The notes: generated by a model from the letters alone, not told the origin. Shown: positions 21,594 to 30,740, counted from the first letter of the stretch. The stretch is DNA of 64,000 nt from Clostridiales bacterium (GCA_019423685.1 JAHZAY010000011.1:20913-84912); one strand, 5' to 3'. Program-made: numbers and translations.

Positions 21594-22127
21594 TTAGCGG
21601 TCCTCGCAGATGATGACCTGATCCTCGCCGTCGCGCTCGGCCACCATCACCTTGACAAACTCCTCGCGGGAGGTGGGCAGATTCTTGCCGACATAGTCCG
21701 CGCGGATGGGCAGCTCGCGGTGGCCGCGGTCGATGAGCACGGCCAGCTGGATGCTCTTTGCGCGGCCGCGCTCGAGGATGGCGTCCATCGCTGCGCGCAC
21801 GGTGCGCCCGGTGTAGACCACGTCGTCCACCAGGATGATCTGCTTGCCCTCGATGGGAAAGGGCAGATCGGTGCGGTCCAATTCCTGCTGTCCGCGCTTG
21901 TCGTCGCGGTAGGCGGTGACGTCCAGGTAGCCGACCTGTACGGGGCTGCCCTCCAGCTCTCCGATCTTTTTGGCCACCCGCTGTGCCAGCTGCACCCCGC
22001 GGGTCATGATGCCCACGATGTACAGGTTGCCTGCGCCCTTGTTGCGCTCGATGATCTCAAAGGAAATGCGGGTAATTGCCCGGGACATCGCCTTTTGATC
22101 CATGATCTGGGTTTTCTCGACGAGCAT
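21594..22127 (-). CDS. pyrR: Pyrimidine operon attenuator PyrR / uracil phosphoribosyltransferase
   Basis: 177 residues. The PRPP-binding loop ILVDDVVYTGRTVRAAMD is clear, and RGVQLAQRVA and the Asp/Arg-rich basic face for RNA are present. PyrR binds UMP and then the pyr leader RNA, promoting termination; it also has uracil phosphoribosyltransferase activity. The ATG at 22127 follows GGAGGGAGAAGG. It is the first gene of pyrR-pyrC-pyrF-carA-carB and has its own attenuator directly upstream, so it regulates itself and the operon. Confidence 0.96.
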   Translation of the reverse strand: MLVEKTQIMDQKAMSRAITRISFEIIERNKGAGNLYIVGIMTRGVQLAQRVAKKIGELEGSPVQVGYLDVTAYRDDKRGQQELDRTDLPFPIEGKQIILVDDVVYTGRTVRAAMDAILERGRAKSIQLAVLIDRGHRELPIRADYVGKNLPTSREEFVKVMVAERDGEDQVIICEDR

Positions 22128-22188
22128 GTTGCCTTCTCCCTCCGTTTCGATGCACCGCGTTTGTGAAAAAGCGAAAGCTCTCAGGCAC

Positions 22189-22330
22189 AAAAAAAGCTGC
22201 CTGTGCCCTTTTTGGGGGGGCAGCAGACAGCCGATCGTTTAGAATTCAAGTCCTACTCCAAGACAGAAAACGCCTTGGAATATGGCACCCTATCCGACTA
22301 CCTTGCCAGCCTCACAGGACCGTCTTAAAG
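22189..22330 (-). promoter_or_regulatory. PyrR-binding leader with attenuator terminator
   Basis: On the minus strand the leader contains GGTCCTGTGAGGCT at about 22330-22303, matching the PyrR binding-loop pattern (GUCCnGnGAGGCU). About 70 bases later comes a terminator: GCTGTCTGCTGCCC pairs with GGGCACAGGCAGC (one bulge) and ends in T7 at 22195-22189. This is the classical anti-antiterminator arrangement in which UMP-PyrR favours termination before pyrR. Confidence 0.85.
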
Positions 22331-22378
22331 GATTCGCTTTTAGGATTCAATAATCTGTAGATGTTTTCTTTAACAATA

Positions 22379-22407
22379 AGTATACCCAATTTTTCCGCAA
22401 ATGTCTA
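22379..22407 (-). promoter_or_regulatory. Promoter of the pyr operon
   Basis: Minus strand TAGACA, 17 bases, TATACT, placed about 45 bases before the PyrR-binding loop. Confidence 0.8.
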
Positions 22408-22493
22408 GTGCCGATCCGTCAAACCTCGATGAAATATTTGCGTATTTTTATGGATTTTGCCAAAGCGGCACAATTGGGCGCAATTGCCTGCGG

Positions 22494-22694
22494 TTAGAAC
22501 GCGATGTCGTCCTCGTCCTCGCAGGCGATGGGGGGATGTTTTTTCGGGGAGTTGCGGCGCAGATAGAGGGTGAGTGCGCGGTCCATCTTAAACAGGACGC
22601 TGACCGATTTCAGGCAGATGACGACGCTCATCACAAGACAGGCGATTGCGGCAGTGCTGGCGGCGGCAGCCTGCCATTTCTGGATTTTTTTCAT
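22494..22694 (-). CDS. Small single-pass membrane protein, unknown
   Basis: 66 residues: a short basic N-terminus (MKKIQKWQ), one transmembrane helix at about 9-33 rich in Ala, Val and Ile, a basic patch (LYLRRNSPKK) and an acidic tail EDEDDIAF. A GAAAGGAAG site precedes the ATG. No family is recognised. It lies upstream of the pyr promoter in the same orientation and divergent from the S41 protease gene. Confidence 0.6.
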   Translation of the reverse strand: MKKIQKWQAAAASTAAIACLVMSVVICLKSVSVLFKMDRALTLYLRRNSPKKHPPIACEDEDDIAF

Positions 22695-22931
22695 ACGCTT
22701 CTTCCTTTCTTTAAAAGAGGGGGGCGGCCTCACCTTCTGCTGGCCTTTTCTTCCTTATATAGGCAAGCTTTTGATCTGCCGGCCTCTTTCCCTCATAATT
22801 TATTCCCCATTATATCCCCTCTTTTGCTCCCGCGCAACCCCATTTTCCCCCTTCTTTTCATTCTTTTTTATAATCTTTTTCATAAACTGTTTTAAATTCC
22901 TAAATTCTGTGGTAAAATAATTGAGTTACCA

Positions 22932-22960
22932 TTGTCTTTGTATTGACCACATTGTATCAT
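22932..22960 (+). promoter_or_regulatory. Promoter of the S41 protease gene
   Basis: TTGTCT, 17 bases, TATCAT, 23 bases before the start codon. The stretch 22695-22931 before it is pyrimidine-rich with no gene seen. Confidence 0.6.
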
Positions 22961-22983
22961 CTTTATGAGTAGGAGTCCTTTCT

Positions 22984-24357
22984 ATGAACAAGAAAATTTC
23001 GCTGGGGGCCGCTCTTGCCCTCATGCTCATCATCACCGCCGTCACCTTCTCGGTGACGATGATCTTCTCGCGGCAGATGTTCTCCACCACCATCACCAAC
23101 ATCTCCGAGAAGCAGGCCATGTATGACAAGCTTTCGGAAATTGACAGCTATGTCCGCCAGAACTATTACGGCACCATCGACGAGACCAACCTCAACGACT
23201 ACATCTCCCGCGGCTACATCGCCGGACTCTCCGACTGCTACGCCACCTACTATTCTGCCAGCGACTACGCCACCTTGCAGCAGGAAAATGCCGGCCAGCT
23301 GGTGGGCATCGGCATCCGCGCCGCGCGCAACGAGAGCGGCTTTATCGAGGTTGTGGAGGTCTATCCCGACTCCCCGGCAATCGAGGCGGGCATCCAGGCC
23401 GGCGACCTGATCGTCAAGGTCAACGACATCGACGTCACCGCCGAGACCTATGACAGCGCCATCTCCGAGATCGGCGGCCAGGCCGGCACCAAGCTCAGCC
23501 TCACCGTCCGCCGCGACAACCAGGACACCGAAATTCCCGAGATCACCCGACGGGTTGTGGTCACCCCGACGGTCTATTCTCGGATGATCAACAACGCCGG
23601 CTACATCAAGATCACCGACTTTAACGCCAACACCTACGACCAGTTTAAACAGGCGGTGGAGGATCTGGTGCGCAACCAGAACGCCCAGTCGCTCATCTTT
23701 GACGTGCGCAACAACACCGGCGGTCTGGTCGATCCTGCCATCAAGATGCTGGATATGCTGCTGCCGGAGGGCACCATCGCCACCGCCACCTACCGCGACG
23801 GCTCCACCGAGGTGCTGGGCACCTCCGACGCCAGCTGCGTCGAGCTGCCGATGGTGGTGCTGACCAACGAAAACACCGCCAGCGCTGCGGAGCTGTTCAC
23901 CCAGGCGCTGCGCGACTACGGCGTGGCCCAGTCGGTGGGCACCACCACCTACGGCAAGGGCGTCATGCAGGTGACCCACTCGCTCAAGGACGGCTCGGCC
24001 ATCCGCATCACGGTGGCACAGTACAACCCGCCTAAGAGCCCGAACTATGACGGCGTCGGCCTGACCCCCGACTATGAGGTCACCCTGACCGAAGAGCAGC
24101 AGGAGGCCTTCGACACGCTGGACGAGACGACCGACCCGCAGCTCAAGAAGGCCCTGGAGGTCGTCAACGCCACCGCCACCACCGAAGGCACCACCGAGGG
24201 CACGACGATCGGCACCTCCGAGACTGCCACCGAGGGTACGACCGAGAGCACAAGCTCCGAGACGACTACCGAGGAAACTTCTGAGAGCACCTCTGAGACG
24301 ACCTCCGAAAGCACCTCCGAGACTGCCTCCGAGGAAACTGCCAGCACAACCGAATAA
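22984..24357 (+). CDS. S41 family C-terminal processing protease with PDZ domain
   Basis: 457 residues. Helix at about 6-28 (signal anchor), PDZ domain (about 95-185, GIGIRAARNESGFIEVVEV, AGIQAGDLIVKVND) and the S41 protease domain with catalytic Ser in ENTASAAELF (about 300) and Lys in TYGKGVMQ (about 325), the Ser-Lys dyad of CtpA/Prc. It should act outside the membrane, cutting proteins from the C-terminus. The last about 65 residues are a Thr/Glu/Ser-only tail, unusual for the family and similar in composition to linkers in other proteins of this genome. Sporulation roles are known for CtpB relatives, which is compatible with a spore former. Confidence 0.93.
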   Translation: MNKKISLGAALALMLIITAVTFSVTMIFSRQMFSTTITNISEKQAMYDKLSEIDSYVRQNYYGTIDETNLNDYISRGYIAGLSDCYATYYSASDYATLQQENAGQLVGIGIRAARNESGFIEVVEVYPDSPAIEAGIQAGDLIVKVNDIDVTAETYDSAISEIGGQAGTKLSLTVRRDNQDTEIPEITRRVVVTPTVYSRMINNAGYIKITDFNANTYDQFKQAVEDLVRNQNAQSLIFDVRNNTGGLVDPAIKMLDMLLPEGTIATATYRDGSTEVLGTSDASCVELPMVVLTNENTASAAELFTQALRDYGVAQSVGTTTYGKGVMQVTHSLKDGSAIRITVAQYNPPKSPNYDGVGLTPDYEVTLTEEQQEAFDTLDETTDPQLKKALEVVNATATTEGTTEGTTIGTSETATEGTTESTSSETTTEETSESTSETTSESTSETASEETASTTE

Positions 24358-24372
24358 CCTTTGACACACCGC

Positions 24373-24408
24373 AAAAAGGGACGCTCGATCGAGCGTCCCT
24401 TTTTTTTG
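24373..24408 (+). terminator. Terminator of the S41 protease gene
   Basis: Eleven-bp stem GGGACGCTCGA/TCGAGCGTCCC with flanking A and T8 runs. Confidence 0.9.
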
Positions 24409-24477
24409 TGCAGCATAAAAGGCGCGGGGGGCGAATACAATACAGTGCACTATTTAAACGGAAACGGAGGAATCTGT

Positions 24478-24876
24478 ATGGGCAGACAGGCTGCGCGGCA
24501 GACAAAGGCCGCTACAAAGAAAGGGACATCCGGCAACCTCTGGGCGGTGGCGGCCGGGTGCCTTGCCGGCATCGCGGTGGGACTGGTGCTGACGCTGGCG
24601 CTGGCGGGGCTGCTGGCGGGCGGTCAGCTGCCGGTGGGGACGGTGAAGATCCTGGGGCTGGTGACCGGCTGCCTGATGGCGGTGGCGGCGGGCTTTTGCT
24701 GCCACAAGGTGCTGCACCGGGACGGATTCTTTTTCGGGCTGCTGTGCGGGGCCATCCTGTGCGCCATCTGCCTGATGGTCTCGCTGGCGCTGGGCGAAAG
24801 CCCGGACTGGTGGGCCGCCGTCAAGGGCTTTGCGATGCTGCTGTGCGGGGCGCTGGGCGGCAGCTTTGGCAAATAG
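24478..24876 (+). CDS. TIGR04086-type small membrane protein
   Basis: 132 residues with a basic start, then four hydrophobic helices (about 20-45, 50-70, 78-100, 110-130) separated by short loops with GAxLC and GLL patterns. This fits the YrzE/TIGR04086 family of unknown function, often found next to yajC in Clostridia, as here. ATG at 24478 follows CGGAGGAAT. It converges on yajC across a shared terminator hairpin. Confidence 0.75.
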   Translation: MGRQAARQTKAATKKGTSGNLWAVAAGCLAGIAVGLVLTLALAGLLAGGQLPVGTVKILGLVTGCLMAVAAGFCCHKVLHRDGFFFGLLCGAILCAICLMVSLALGESPDWWAAVKGFAMLLCGALGGSFGK

Positions 24877-24883
24877 CGCACAC

Positions 24884-24928
24884 AAAAAGCGCCCGCCAAG
24901 GAATCCAGTGAATCCTTGGCGGGCGCCA
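24884..24928 (-). terminator. Terminator of the tgt-yajC unit
   Basis: A 17-bp GC-rich stem (GCGCCCGCCAAGGATTC type) followed on the minus strand by TTTTTGTG. There is no T-run on the plus side, so it mainly serves yajC. Confidence 0.85.
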
Positions 24929-24965
24929 CAATCCGAATCCTTACAGCCGCATCCGGTCGGGGAGC

Positions 24966-25313
24966 TTACTTGCTCTCCTTTTTGGCCTGCTGTTCTTCGG
25001 CAGCGCGCTCGGTGGCGGTGATGTTCTGCTGAATCGACCAGCGTGCGAGGCGGATCTTGCTGCGATCGCCGGCAGTCTCGATGACGACGGTGTCGTCCTT
25101 GATGCTCACGATCCGTCCGATGATGCCGCCGATGGTGACGACCTCATCCGCAATCTCGATGTTCTCGCGCATCTTCTGTACCTCTTTGTCGCGCTTTTTC
25201 TGCGGACGGATCAACAGGAAATAGAAGATGACGATCATCAGGATCAGCGGGATAAAGGTTGCAAGCATCGACACCGATTCATTGGCCGTTGCGGTCAGGA
25301 ATAAATTTGTCAT
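24966..25313 (-). CDS. yajC: Preprotein translocase accessory subunit YajC
   Basis: 115 residues: one transmembrane helix (about 15-40, MLATFIPLILMIVIFYFLLI), the RPQKKR signature just after it, and a small beta domain (VVTIGGIIGRIVSIKDDTVVIET). It associates with SecDF and the SecYEG channel. A charged tail rich in Gln, Glu and Lys ends the protein. It follows tgt in the same direction with a 171-base gap, the usual tgt-yajC order. Confidence 0.95.
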   Translation of the reverse strand: MTNLFLTATANESVSMLATFIPLILMIVIFYFLLIRPQKKRDKEVQKMRENIEIADEVVTIGGIIGRIVSIKDDTVVIETAGDRSKIRLARWSIQQNITATERAAEEQQAKKESK

Positions 25314-25484
25314 GGGTTAAAGCACCTCCGTAAATTTGGCCAAAATTGCGTTCCCTTTTCATCCTGCAATTTTGTATACAAGCAATATTATACCTTTTGC
25401 ACCCTGGTTTTGCAAGTAGTTTTTGGCAATTTGCTCTGCGCTGTCTTTGGCGGGAGTTTTTTTTGCCCTGCTGTGCCCCGCCGG

Positions 25485-26615
25485 CTAGATTCTGCGGCCC
25501 AGCACCGGCACCATCTCGGCGCGGAACTGCTCGTAGCGCCCCTCATCCAGCGCCTGGCGGATCTTTTCCATCAGGGTGTTGTAGAAGTAGAGGTTGTGCA
25601 TGACCGCAAGGCGCATTCCCAGCATCTCGCCGGCCTTGAGCAGGTGGCGGATATAGGCGCGGCTGTGGCGGCGGCAGACCGGGCAGTCGCACTGCGCGTC
25701 GATCGGGGAAGCGTCCAGCTCATACTTTGCGTTGTTGATGTTGATGATGCCCTCCCAGGTGAACAGGTGTCCGTGGCGGGCATTTCGGCTGGGCATGACG
25801 CAGTCGAACAGGTCCACGCCCCGATAGACGGCCTCGATGATGTTGACCGGCGTGCCGACCCCCATCAGGTAGCGCGGCTTATCCTTTGGCATATACGGTT
25901 CGACCTGCTCGATGATGTGGTACATCACCGGCGCGGGCTCGCCCACGGCCAGGCCCCCGATGGCGTAGCCGTCGCAGTCAATCTGGGCGATCTGCTGCAT
26001 CTGCTCGATGCGCAGGTCCTCGAAGGTGGAGCCCTGGTTGATGCCGAACAGCAGCTGGTGCGGGTTGATGGTGTCGGGCAGCGCGTTCAGGCGGTCCATT
26101 TCCGCGCGGCAGCGCCGCAGCCAGCGCACGGTGCGGTCGATCGATCTGCGGGTATATTCCCGGGTGGAGGGGTTTGCGATGCACTCGTCGAAGGCCATGG
26201 CGATGGTGGAGCCCAGATTTGACTGGATGCGCATGCTCTCCTCGGGGCCCATGAAGATTCGTCTGCCGTCGATGTGCGACTGGAAGCGCACGCCCATCTC
26301 GCTGATGGTGCGCAGCTGTGCCAGCGAGAACACCTGGAAGCCGCCGGAATCGGTGAGGATGGGGCCATCCCAGCCCATGAATTTGTGCAGCCCGCCCAGC
26401 GCCTTGATCTTTTCGTCGCCGGGGCGCAGGTGCAGGTGGTAGGTGTTGCACAGCTCGACCTGGCACTTCAGGTCCTTCAGGTCATAGGAGGAGATGCCGC
26501 CCTTGATTGCCGCCGATGTGCCGACATTCATAAAGGCAGGGGTCTGGATTGTGCCGTGCACCGTCCGAAACTCTCCGCGACGCGCGCGCCCCTCCTGTTT
26601 TGACAATGTGTACAT
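25485..26615 (-). CDS. tgt: tRNA-guanine transglycosylase
   Basis: 376 residues. Exchanges guanine-34 of GUN anticodon tRNAs for preQ1, the first committed step of queuosine in tRNA. The catalytic Asp lies in ILTDSGGFQVFSL, the second Asp region in DCVMPSRNARHGHLFT, and the zinc site in CDCPVCRRHSRAYIRHL with a later His. ATG at 26615 follows a GGAGGAAGGAG tract. queA, the next enzyme of the pathway, is 2.4 kb away in the same orientation, separated by a two-component system. Confidence 0.97.
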   Translation of the reverse strand: MYTLSKQEGRARRGEFRTVHGTIQTPAFMNVGTSAAIKGGISSYDLKDLKCQVELCNTYHLHLRPGDEKIKALGGLHKFMGWDGPILTDSGGFQVFSLAQLRTISEMGVRFQSHIDGRRIFMGPEESMRIQSNLGSTIAMAFDECIANPSTREYTRRSIDRTVRWLRRCRAEMDRLNALPDTINPHQLLFGINQGSTFEDLRIEQMQQIAQIDCDGYAIGGLAVGEPAPVMYHIIEQVEPYMPKDKPRYLMGVGTPVNIIEAVYRGVDLFDCVMPSRNARHGHLFTWEGIININNAKYELDASPIDAQCDCPVCRRHSRAYIRHLLKAGEMLGMRLAVMHNLYFYNTLMEKIRQALDEGRYEQFRAEMVPVLGRRI

Positions 26616-26669
26616 TGATTCTTTTTCTCCTTCCTCCACGCAGGGATATCTGCTATTGTGTTACGTTAT

Positions 26670-26698
26670 ATATTAGCATACCCCAAACGCTTTGTCAA
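26670..26698 (-). promoter_or_regulatory. Promoter of tgt-yajC
   Basis: Minus strand TTGACA, 17 bases, TAATAT, 55 bases before the tgt start. Confidence 0.8.
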
Positions 26699-26714
26699 AA
26701 AGTGGAGGACGCCA

Positions 26715-28034
26715 TCACTCCTGGGCAGCTCCGGCCTGCAGCAGCACAATGGCGCTAAAGCGATCCCCCTCGTCCACAAACTGGACCTCTCCGCCATATT
26801 TTTGGGCGATCTTCTGGACGATGCGGGTGCCGTAGCCGTGGTCGCTGGCGTAGTCCTTGGAGGTCAGGATGCTGCCGCCGTGCATCTGCACCGGCTGGGA
26901 GGACTTGCTGTTGACCACCTTGAGGGTGTACAGGCTTCCGGCGAGGTGGTCGCTGACCTCGATAAAGCGGTTTTGCTCCACCCTGGCGCAGCCTTCGATG
27001 GCGTTATCCAATAGGTTAGATAGCAGCGAGCTAATCTGTGACGCCTCAAAGGGCATCCCCTCGTCCAGCTGCAATCGGGCGCGAAAGTCGATCTGCATCT
27101 GCTTTGCCTGCTGCTCCTTGCAGAACAGCACCGAATTGACCACCACGTTTTTGCAGAAATAGCGGGCGCGGCTGCGCTCAAAGTTCTCCTCCAACTGGGA
27201 GACGTACTGCTCCGCCTGCTGGCTGTCCTTCTGGTTGAGCAGCGCCTTGATGGTCTGGATGTGGTTTGCCATGTCGTGCTGCTGCATCTTGAGCTCCTGC
27301 ACCTTCTGGGCCACTACGTCATAGAAGGCGCGCTGCATCTTGGCTTTCTGCTCCATGTGGCGCTCCTGCTCCTGGGTCTGGATGCTCTGGGCGACCATCT
27401 CCATCGAGCGGAACAGAAAGAAGGCGCAAAAGCAGGTCAGCAGCGTGCAGCACAGCAGGATGATATAGACGCGGTAATCCTGGGTGATGGTGGCGCAGCA
27501 GACCACGCCGAAGAGCATGACGATCTGGCAGACCGGGATGAGCAGAAAGCTCTCGCGCTGTTTGCCCTGCAAGCTGTGCCCCTCCAGCAGCAGCGGCAGA
27601 TACTTCAGGTAGATGGTGAGCATGCTGTAGAAGATGACCAGCAGGATGGTGGGGTGCTCGGTGTAGGAGGAGACGTTGGCAAGCGTCCTGCCCGCGCCCA
27701 AAATCAGGCACAGCGACAGCGTGATGTCCATCATAAACATCCCCAGATACACGATCAGCAGAACAAACAGCTTCCTTGCCGCCTTGCCCTCAAAGCACAG
27801 ATGCACTGCCAAAAACATGCTGCACAGCACCAGCGGCACCTTTGCCACATAGGGCACCTGCAGCAGCGACCCCAGCAGCACATCTCCCAGGATGTTGCAG
27901 GAATAAAAGGTGACAAAAAAGGCGATCTGCACCATCCACAGCGGCACCTTTTTTTGCAGGATGTTGGAAAATCCCCACGCCAAAATGCCGCTCTCCACGG
28001 CGGTGCGCACCGCCAAAAATCCATCGTATACCAT
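26715..28034 (-). CDS. AgrC-like GHKL sensor histidine kinase
   Basis: 439 residues. The first about 205 residues form six or so membrane helices, as in peptide-sensing AgrC/BlpH kinases. A coiled-coil linker leads to the phosphoacceptor motif QQHDMANHIQT (about 260), followed by the GHKL ATPase: N-box SSLLSNLLDNAIEGC and glycine box HGYGTRIVQKIAQKYGG. It should phosphorylate the LytTR regulator encoded immediately upstream. No gene for an AgrD-like peptide or AgrB protease is visible next to it, so the signal is unknown. Confidence 0.92.
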   Translation of the reverse strand: MVYDGFLAVRTAVESGILAWGFSNILQKKVPLWMVQIAFFVTFYSCNILGDVLLGSLLQVPYVAKVPLVLCSMFLAVHLCFEGKAARKLFVLLIVYLGMFMMDITLSLCLILGAGRTLANVSSYTEHPTILLVIFYSMLTIYLKYLPLLLEGHSLQGKQRESFLLIPVCQIVMLFGVVCCATITQDYRVYIILLCCTLLTCFCAFFLFRSMEMVAQSIQTQEQERHMEQKAKMQRAFYDVVAQKVQELKMQQHDMANHIQTIKALLNQKDSQQAEQYVSQLEENFERSRARYFCKNVVVNSVLFCKEQQAKQMQIDFRARLQLDEGMPFEASQISSLLSNLLDNAIEGCARVEQNRFIEVSDHLAGSLYTLKVVNSKSSQPVQMHGGSILTSKDYASDHGYGTRIVQKIAQKYGGEVQFVDEGDRFSAIVLLQAGAAQE

Positions 28035-28109
28035 GATAATACGCCCTGTCCTTCCTTAACTTTGATTTTTGAGAATCTTCTTTTGGATTTGACCGGCCGC
28101 CGCGATCGG

Positions 28110-28823
28110 TCAAATCATCTGCCCGGCATAGCGCAGGTAGCTCTTTTTAAAATCCGACCGCCTGAGGTGGCTGATGGGGAGGGTCTCCCCATTTTCCAGC
28201 TGCACCCCCGCAGCCGAAATATTCGAGACAAATTGCAGGTTGACAAGAAAGCTCTTGTGCGGGCTTGCAAACTGCACCGGGTCCAGCTGCTGCTCGAGCT
28301 GCTCGATCTTTTGACTCACCTGCAGCGTCTCCCCGCCAAGGGTGTGGATGTGGGTCTGCCGGAGGTTTCGCTCGGCGTAGAGGATCTCAGCGGTTCGGAC
28401 CGAAAGTTCCTTACCCTTGACGCTAAAAAACAGCTTCTCCTTTCTGAGGTTGCACAGCGCCTTTTGGAGGGCAAATTGCAGGTCCTCCCGGCGCAGAGGC
28501 TTGGTCAAAAAGTAGATCGGGTCGGCGCGTCCGGCCTTGGTGCACCAGTCGATGTAGCCGGTGATGAAGATCAGCTGTGCATTGGGGACAAGCTGCTGCA
28601 TCTGCCTTGCGATCTCGATACCGTTTTGCTCCTCTTGCAGCACGATGTCCATCAGCAAAATCCAGTCGCTTCCCCCCTGCTGCCGGATGCAGGCAAAGCA
28701 CTCCTGTTGTCCCTGCGCGGTGTGGAAGGTGACGGCCAGCTGCTCAGGGAGCAGCTGCTGCACCTGCCGCTGGATCTCCTGGATGTGCAGCGGCTGATCG
28801 TCGCAAATTAAGATATGCAACAT
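28110..28823 (-). CDS. LytTR-family response regulator
   Basis: 237 residues: receiver domain (about 1-120) with DD at 8-9, phospho-acceptor Asp in ILLMDIVL, Thr in FITGY and Lys in FLTKPLRR; then a LytTR DNA-binding domain (about 130-235, VSVKGKELSVRTAEILYAE, SPHKSFLVNLQFV). LytTR regulators bind short direct repeats upstream of targets. Transcribed first in the pair, with the kinase gene 75 bases downstream. Targets are not evident here. Confidence 0.94.
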   Translation of the reverse strand: MLHILICDDQPLHIQEIQRQVQQLLPEQLAVTFHTAQGQQECFACIRQQGGSDWILLMDIVLQEEQNGIEIARQMQQLVPNAQLIFITGYIDWCTKAGRADPIYFLTKPLRREDLQFALQKALCNLRKEKLFFSVKGKELSVRTAEILYAERNLRQTHIHTLGGETLQVSQKIEQLEQQLDPVQFASPHKSFLVNLQFVSNISAAGVQLENGETLPISHLRRSDFKKSYLRYAGQMI

Positions 28824-28891
28824 GGATATTCTCTCCTTTTGTACGAAAAATGATCATTTTTCCTCACTTTGTTCTACTATTTCACCCTTTT

Positions 28892-28920
28892 AGTATACCA
28901 CATTTTGCCGCGTTCGACAA
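28892..28920 (-). promoter_or_regulatory. Promoter of the LytTR/kinase pair
   Basis: Minus strand TTGTCG, 17 bases, TATACT, about 70 bases before the regulator start. Confidence 0.65.
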
Positions 28921-28957
28921 TCTTTGCGCTGCCTTTTCCCTCTGCTTTGCCGCCGGC

Positions 28958-28995
28958 AAAAAAAATCCCGGATTGGCTTTTGCCAATCCGGGATT
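28958..28995 (-). terminator. Terminator of queA
   Basis: Fourteen-bp perfect stem AATCCCGGATTGGC with a 4-base loop and T8 on the minus strand, 16 bases after queA. Confidence 0.92.
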
Positions 28996-29010
28996 GCAGT
29001 TGCAGCGAAT

Positions 29011-30087
29011 TTACTTTGCAGATGCGGGCGCTTCATCGCGCTGGCCGTCGACGCCGTCTGCGATGAACATGGCGTCTCCGAAGGAGAAGAAGCGGTACTT
29101 TTGCGCCACAGCCAGGTCGTACGCCGCCATGGTGTGCTCATATCCGGCAAAGGCGCTGACCAGCATGATGAGGGTGCTTTCGGGCAGGTGGAAGTTGGTA
29201 ATCAGCCCATCGAGCACCTTGAACTGGTAGCCGGGGTAGATGAAGATGTCGGTATAGCCCTCCTCCTCGTGCAGCGGCAGGCCCTGTTTGGTGCCCAGCG
29301 TCTCGAGGGTGCGGCAGCTGGTGGTGCCCACAGCGATGACCCGTTTGCCCGCGGCCTTGGTCTGGTTGATGAGGTCGGCGGTGTGCTGGGGGAGGTAGTA
29401 GTGCTCGGAGTGCATCTTGTGCTCGGTGATCTCGTCCTCCTTGACCGGGCGGAAGGTGCCAAGGCCGACGTGCAGGGTGACAGCGGCGATCTGCACGCCC
29501 TTTTGGCGGATCTTGTCCAGCAGCTCATTGGTAAAGTGCAGTCCGGCGGTCGGCGCGGCGGCCGAGCCCAGCTCGTGGGAGTAGACGGTCTGATAGCGCT
29601 CCTTATCCTCGAGCTTTTTGGTGATATAGGGCGGCAGCGGCATATTGCCGATCTGTTCGAGCACCGGGTAGATGCTCTGGCCCTCATAGGTAAAGCGGAT
29701 CAGGCGGTTGCCGCCCTCCACCGTCTCCAGCACCTCGCCGGTCATCAGTCCGTCGCCGAAGGTCAGGTGGGTGCCGGGTTTTGCCTTTTTGCCGGGTTTG
29801 ACCAGCGTCTCCCAGACATCCTTTTCCTTCTGCTCGAGCAGCAGCACCTCGATGTGGCCGCCGGTATCGGGCTTGACGCCGTACAATCGGGCGGGGATGA
29901 CGCGGGAGTCGTTGACCACCAGCAGGTCACCGGGGTTGAGGTAGTCGACGATGTCGTAGAAGTGGTGGTGGCTGCACCGGCCGCTCTGGCGGTCCATCAC
30001 CAGCAGCCGCGAGTGGTCGCGGGGCTCGATGGGTGTCTGGGCGATCTGCTCCTGCGGCAGATCAAACCAAAATTCCGATCTTTTCAA
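29011..30087 (-). CDS. queA: S-adenosylmethionine:tRNA ribosyltransferase-isomerase
   Basis: 358 residues, full length for QueA. It transfers and isomerises the ribosyl group of S-adenosylmethionine onto preQ1 in tRNA, giving epoxyqueuosine. Family signatures visible: FWFDLPQEQIAQTPIEPRD at the N-terminus, VVNDSRVIPARL, AAPTAGLHFT and HLPESTLIMLVSAFAG. With tgt in the same window the queuosine pathway is represented by two of its core steps. It is a single-gene unit with promoter and terminator. Confidence 0.97.
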   Translation of the reverse strand: MKRSEFWFDLPQEQIAQTPIEPRDHSRLLVMDRQSGRCSHHHFYDIVDYLNPGDLLVVNDSRVIPARLYGVKPDTGGHIEVLLLEQKEKDVWETLVKPGKKAKPGTHLTFGDGLMTGEVLETVEGGNRLIRFTYEGQSIYPVLEQIGNMPLPPYITKKLEDKERYQTVYSHELGSAAAPTAGLHFTNELLDKIRQKGVQIAAVTLHVGLGTFRPVKEDEITEHKMHSEHYYLPQHTADLINQTKAAGKRVIAVGTTSCRTLETLGTKQGLPLHEEEGYTDIFIYPGYQFKVLDGLITNFHLPESTLIMLVSAFAGYEHTMAAYDLAVAQKYRFFSFGDAMFIADGVDGQRDEAPASAK

Positions 30088-30190
30088 GTTGATTCCTCCC
30101 TATTGTATGCCACTGTGCCGCCGCCAAAAGGCGGGACACAACCTGTTTTTTTGCATTTTGTTTGTCCATTGGATAGACAGATACGATCAT

Positions 30191-30219
30191 AGCATACCGC
30201 GCGCGCACCCGCTTGTCAA
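30191..30219 (-). promoter_or_regulatory. Promoter of queA
   Basis: Minus strand TTGACA, 17 bases, TATGCT, about 100 bases before the queA start. Confidence 0.75.
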
Positions 30220-30282
30220 CCACCTGCCCCGCGCCAAATCCGGCAAAATTCGAGAAAAATCTTTCCTTTGGCCAAAATCCGC

Positions 30283-30311
30283 TTGACACCGGCCCTATGC
30301 AATGCTAAGAT
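30283..30311 (+). promoter_or_regulatory. Promoter of the lysine operon
   Basis: TTGACA, 17 bases, TAAGAT; transcription would start about 25 bases before the riboswitch. Confidence 0.85.
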
Positions 30312-30342
30312 ATACCCAAACACTTACAACTGCATATCCGCT

Positions 30343-30512
30343 CACGATAGAGGCGCACCTTTCATCAGTAGCTCGGGATAGGCTGCCAAAGCCGCTGGAC
30401 TCCCCTGCCAAAGGGAACGGTGCCGAAGGGGGTACTCGGCGGGTACCGCCCTGGGTGTGTCCCAAATAGGGGCACAACTGTCACCGCAGCTGCGGTGAAG
30501 CGCTATCTGATT
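30343..30512 (+). promoter_or_regulatory. Lysine riboswitch (L box)
   Basis: The 5' leader of asd shows the L-box landmarks in order: GATAGAGGCGC at the start, CAGTAG, the junction GGGAACGGTGCCGAAG, a following hairpin with CTGGGTGTGTCCC, and ACTGTC near the end, with paired flanks. Lysine binding to this RNA would favour the downstream terminator at about 30571 and lower expression of the lysine/diaminopimelate genes. Confidence 0.9.
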
Positions 30513-30570
30513 TTTCTCTTCCCGTTCCCTCCGATGGGCGGGTGGGAAAATGCCCCTATCCTGTTGATCC

Positions 30571-30604
30571 GCCGGTTTTTTAAAAAAAACCGGCTTTTTT
30601 ATTT
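30571..30604 (+). terminator. Riboswitch expression-platform terminator
   Basis: Stem GCCGGTTTT/AAAACCGGC with A/T extension and a T6 run, 60 bases after the aptamer and 137 bases before asd. Its position fits a conditional terminator controlled by lysine. Confidence 0.85.
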
Positions 30605-30740
30605 TTCCCCTGCCTTTGTCCGGGCAGGCCCCGGAGCATCTTTCCCCCTCACAGAGCATACAGTGTTTTTGTCCCGCATGATCTGCTGTGTACACCAGAC
30701 CCACCACCTTTTGACATTTACCTGAAAGGATGTATCGCAA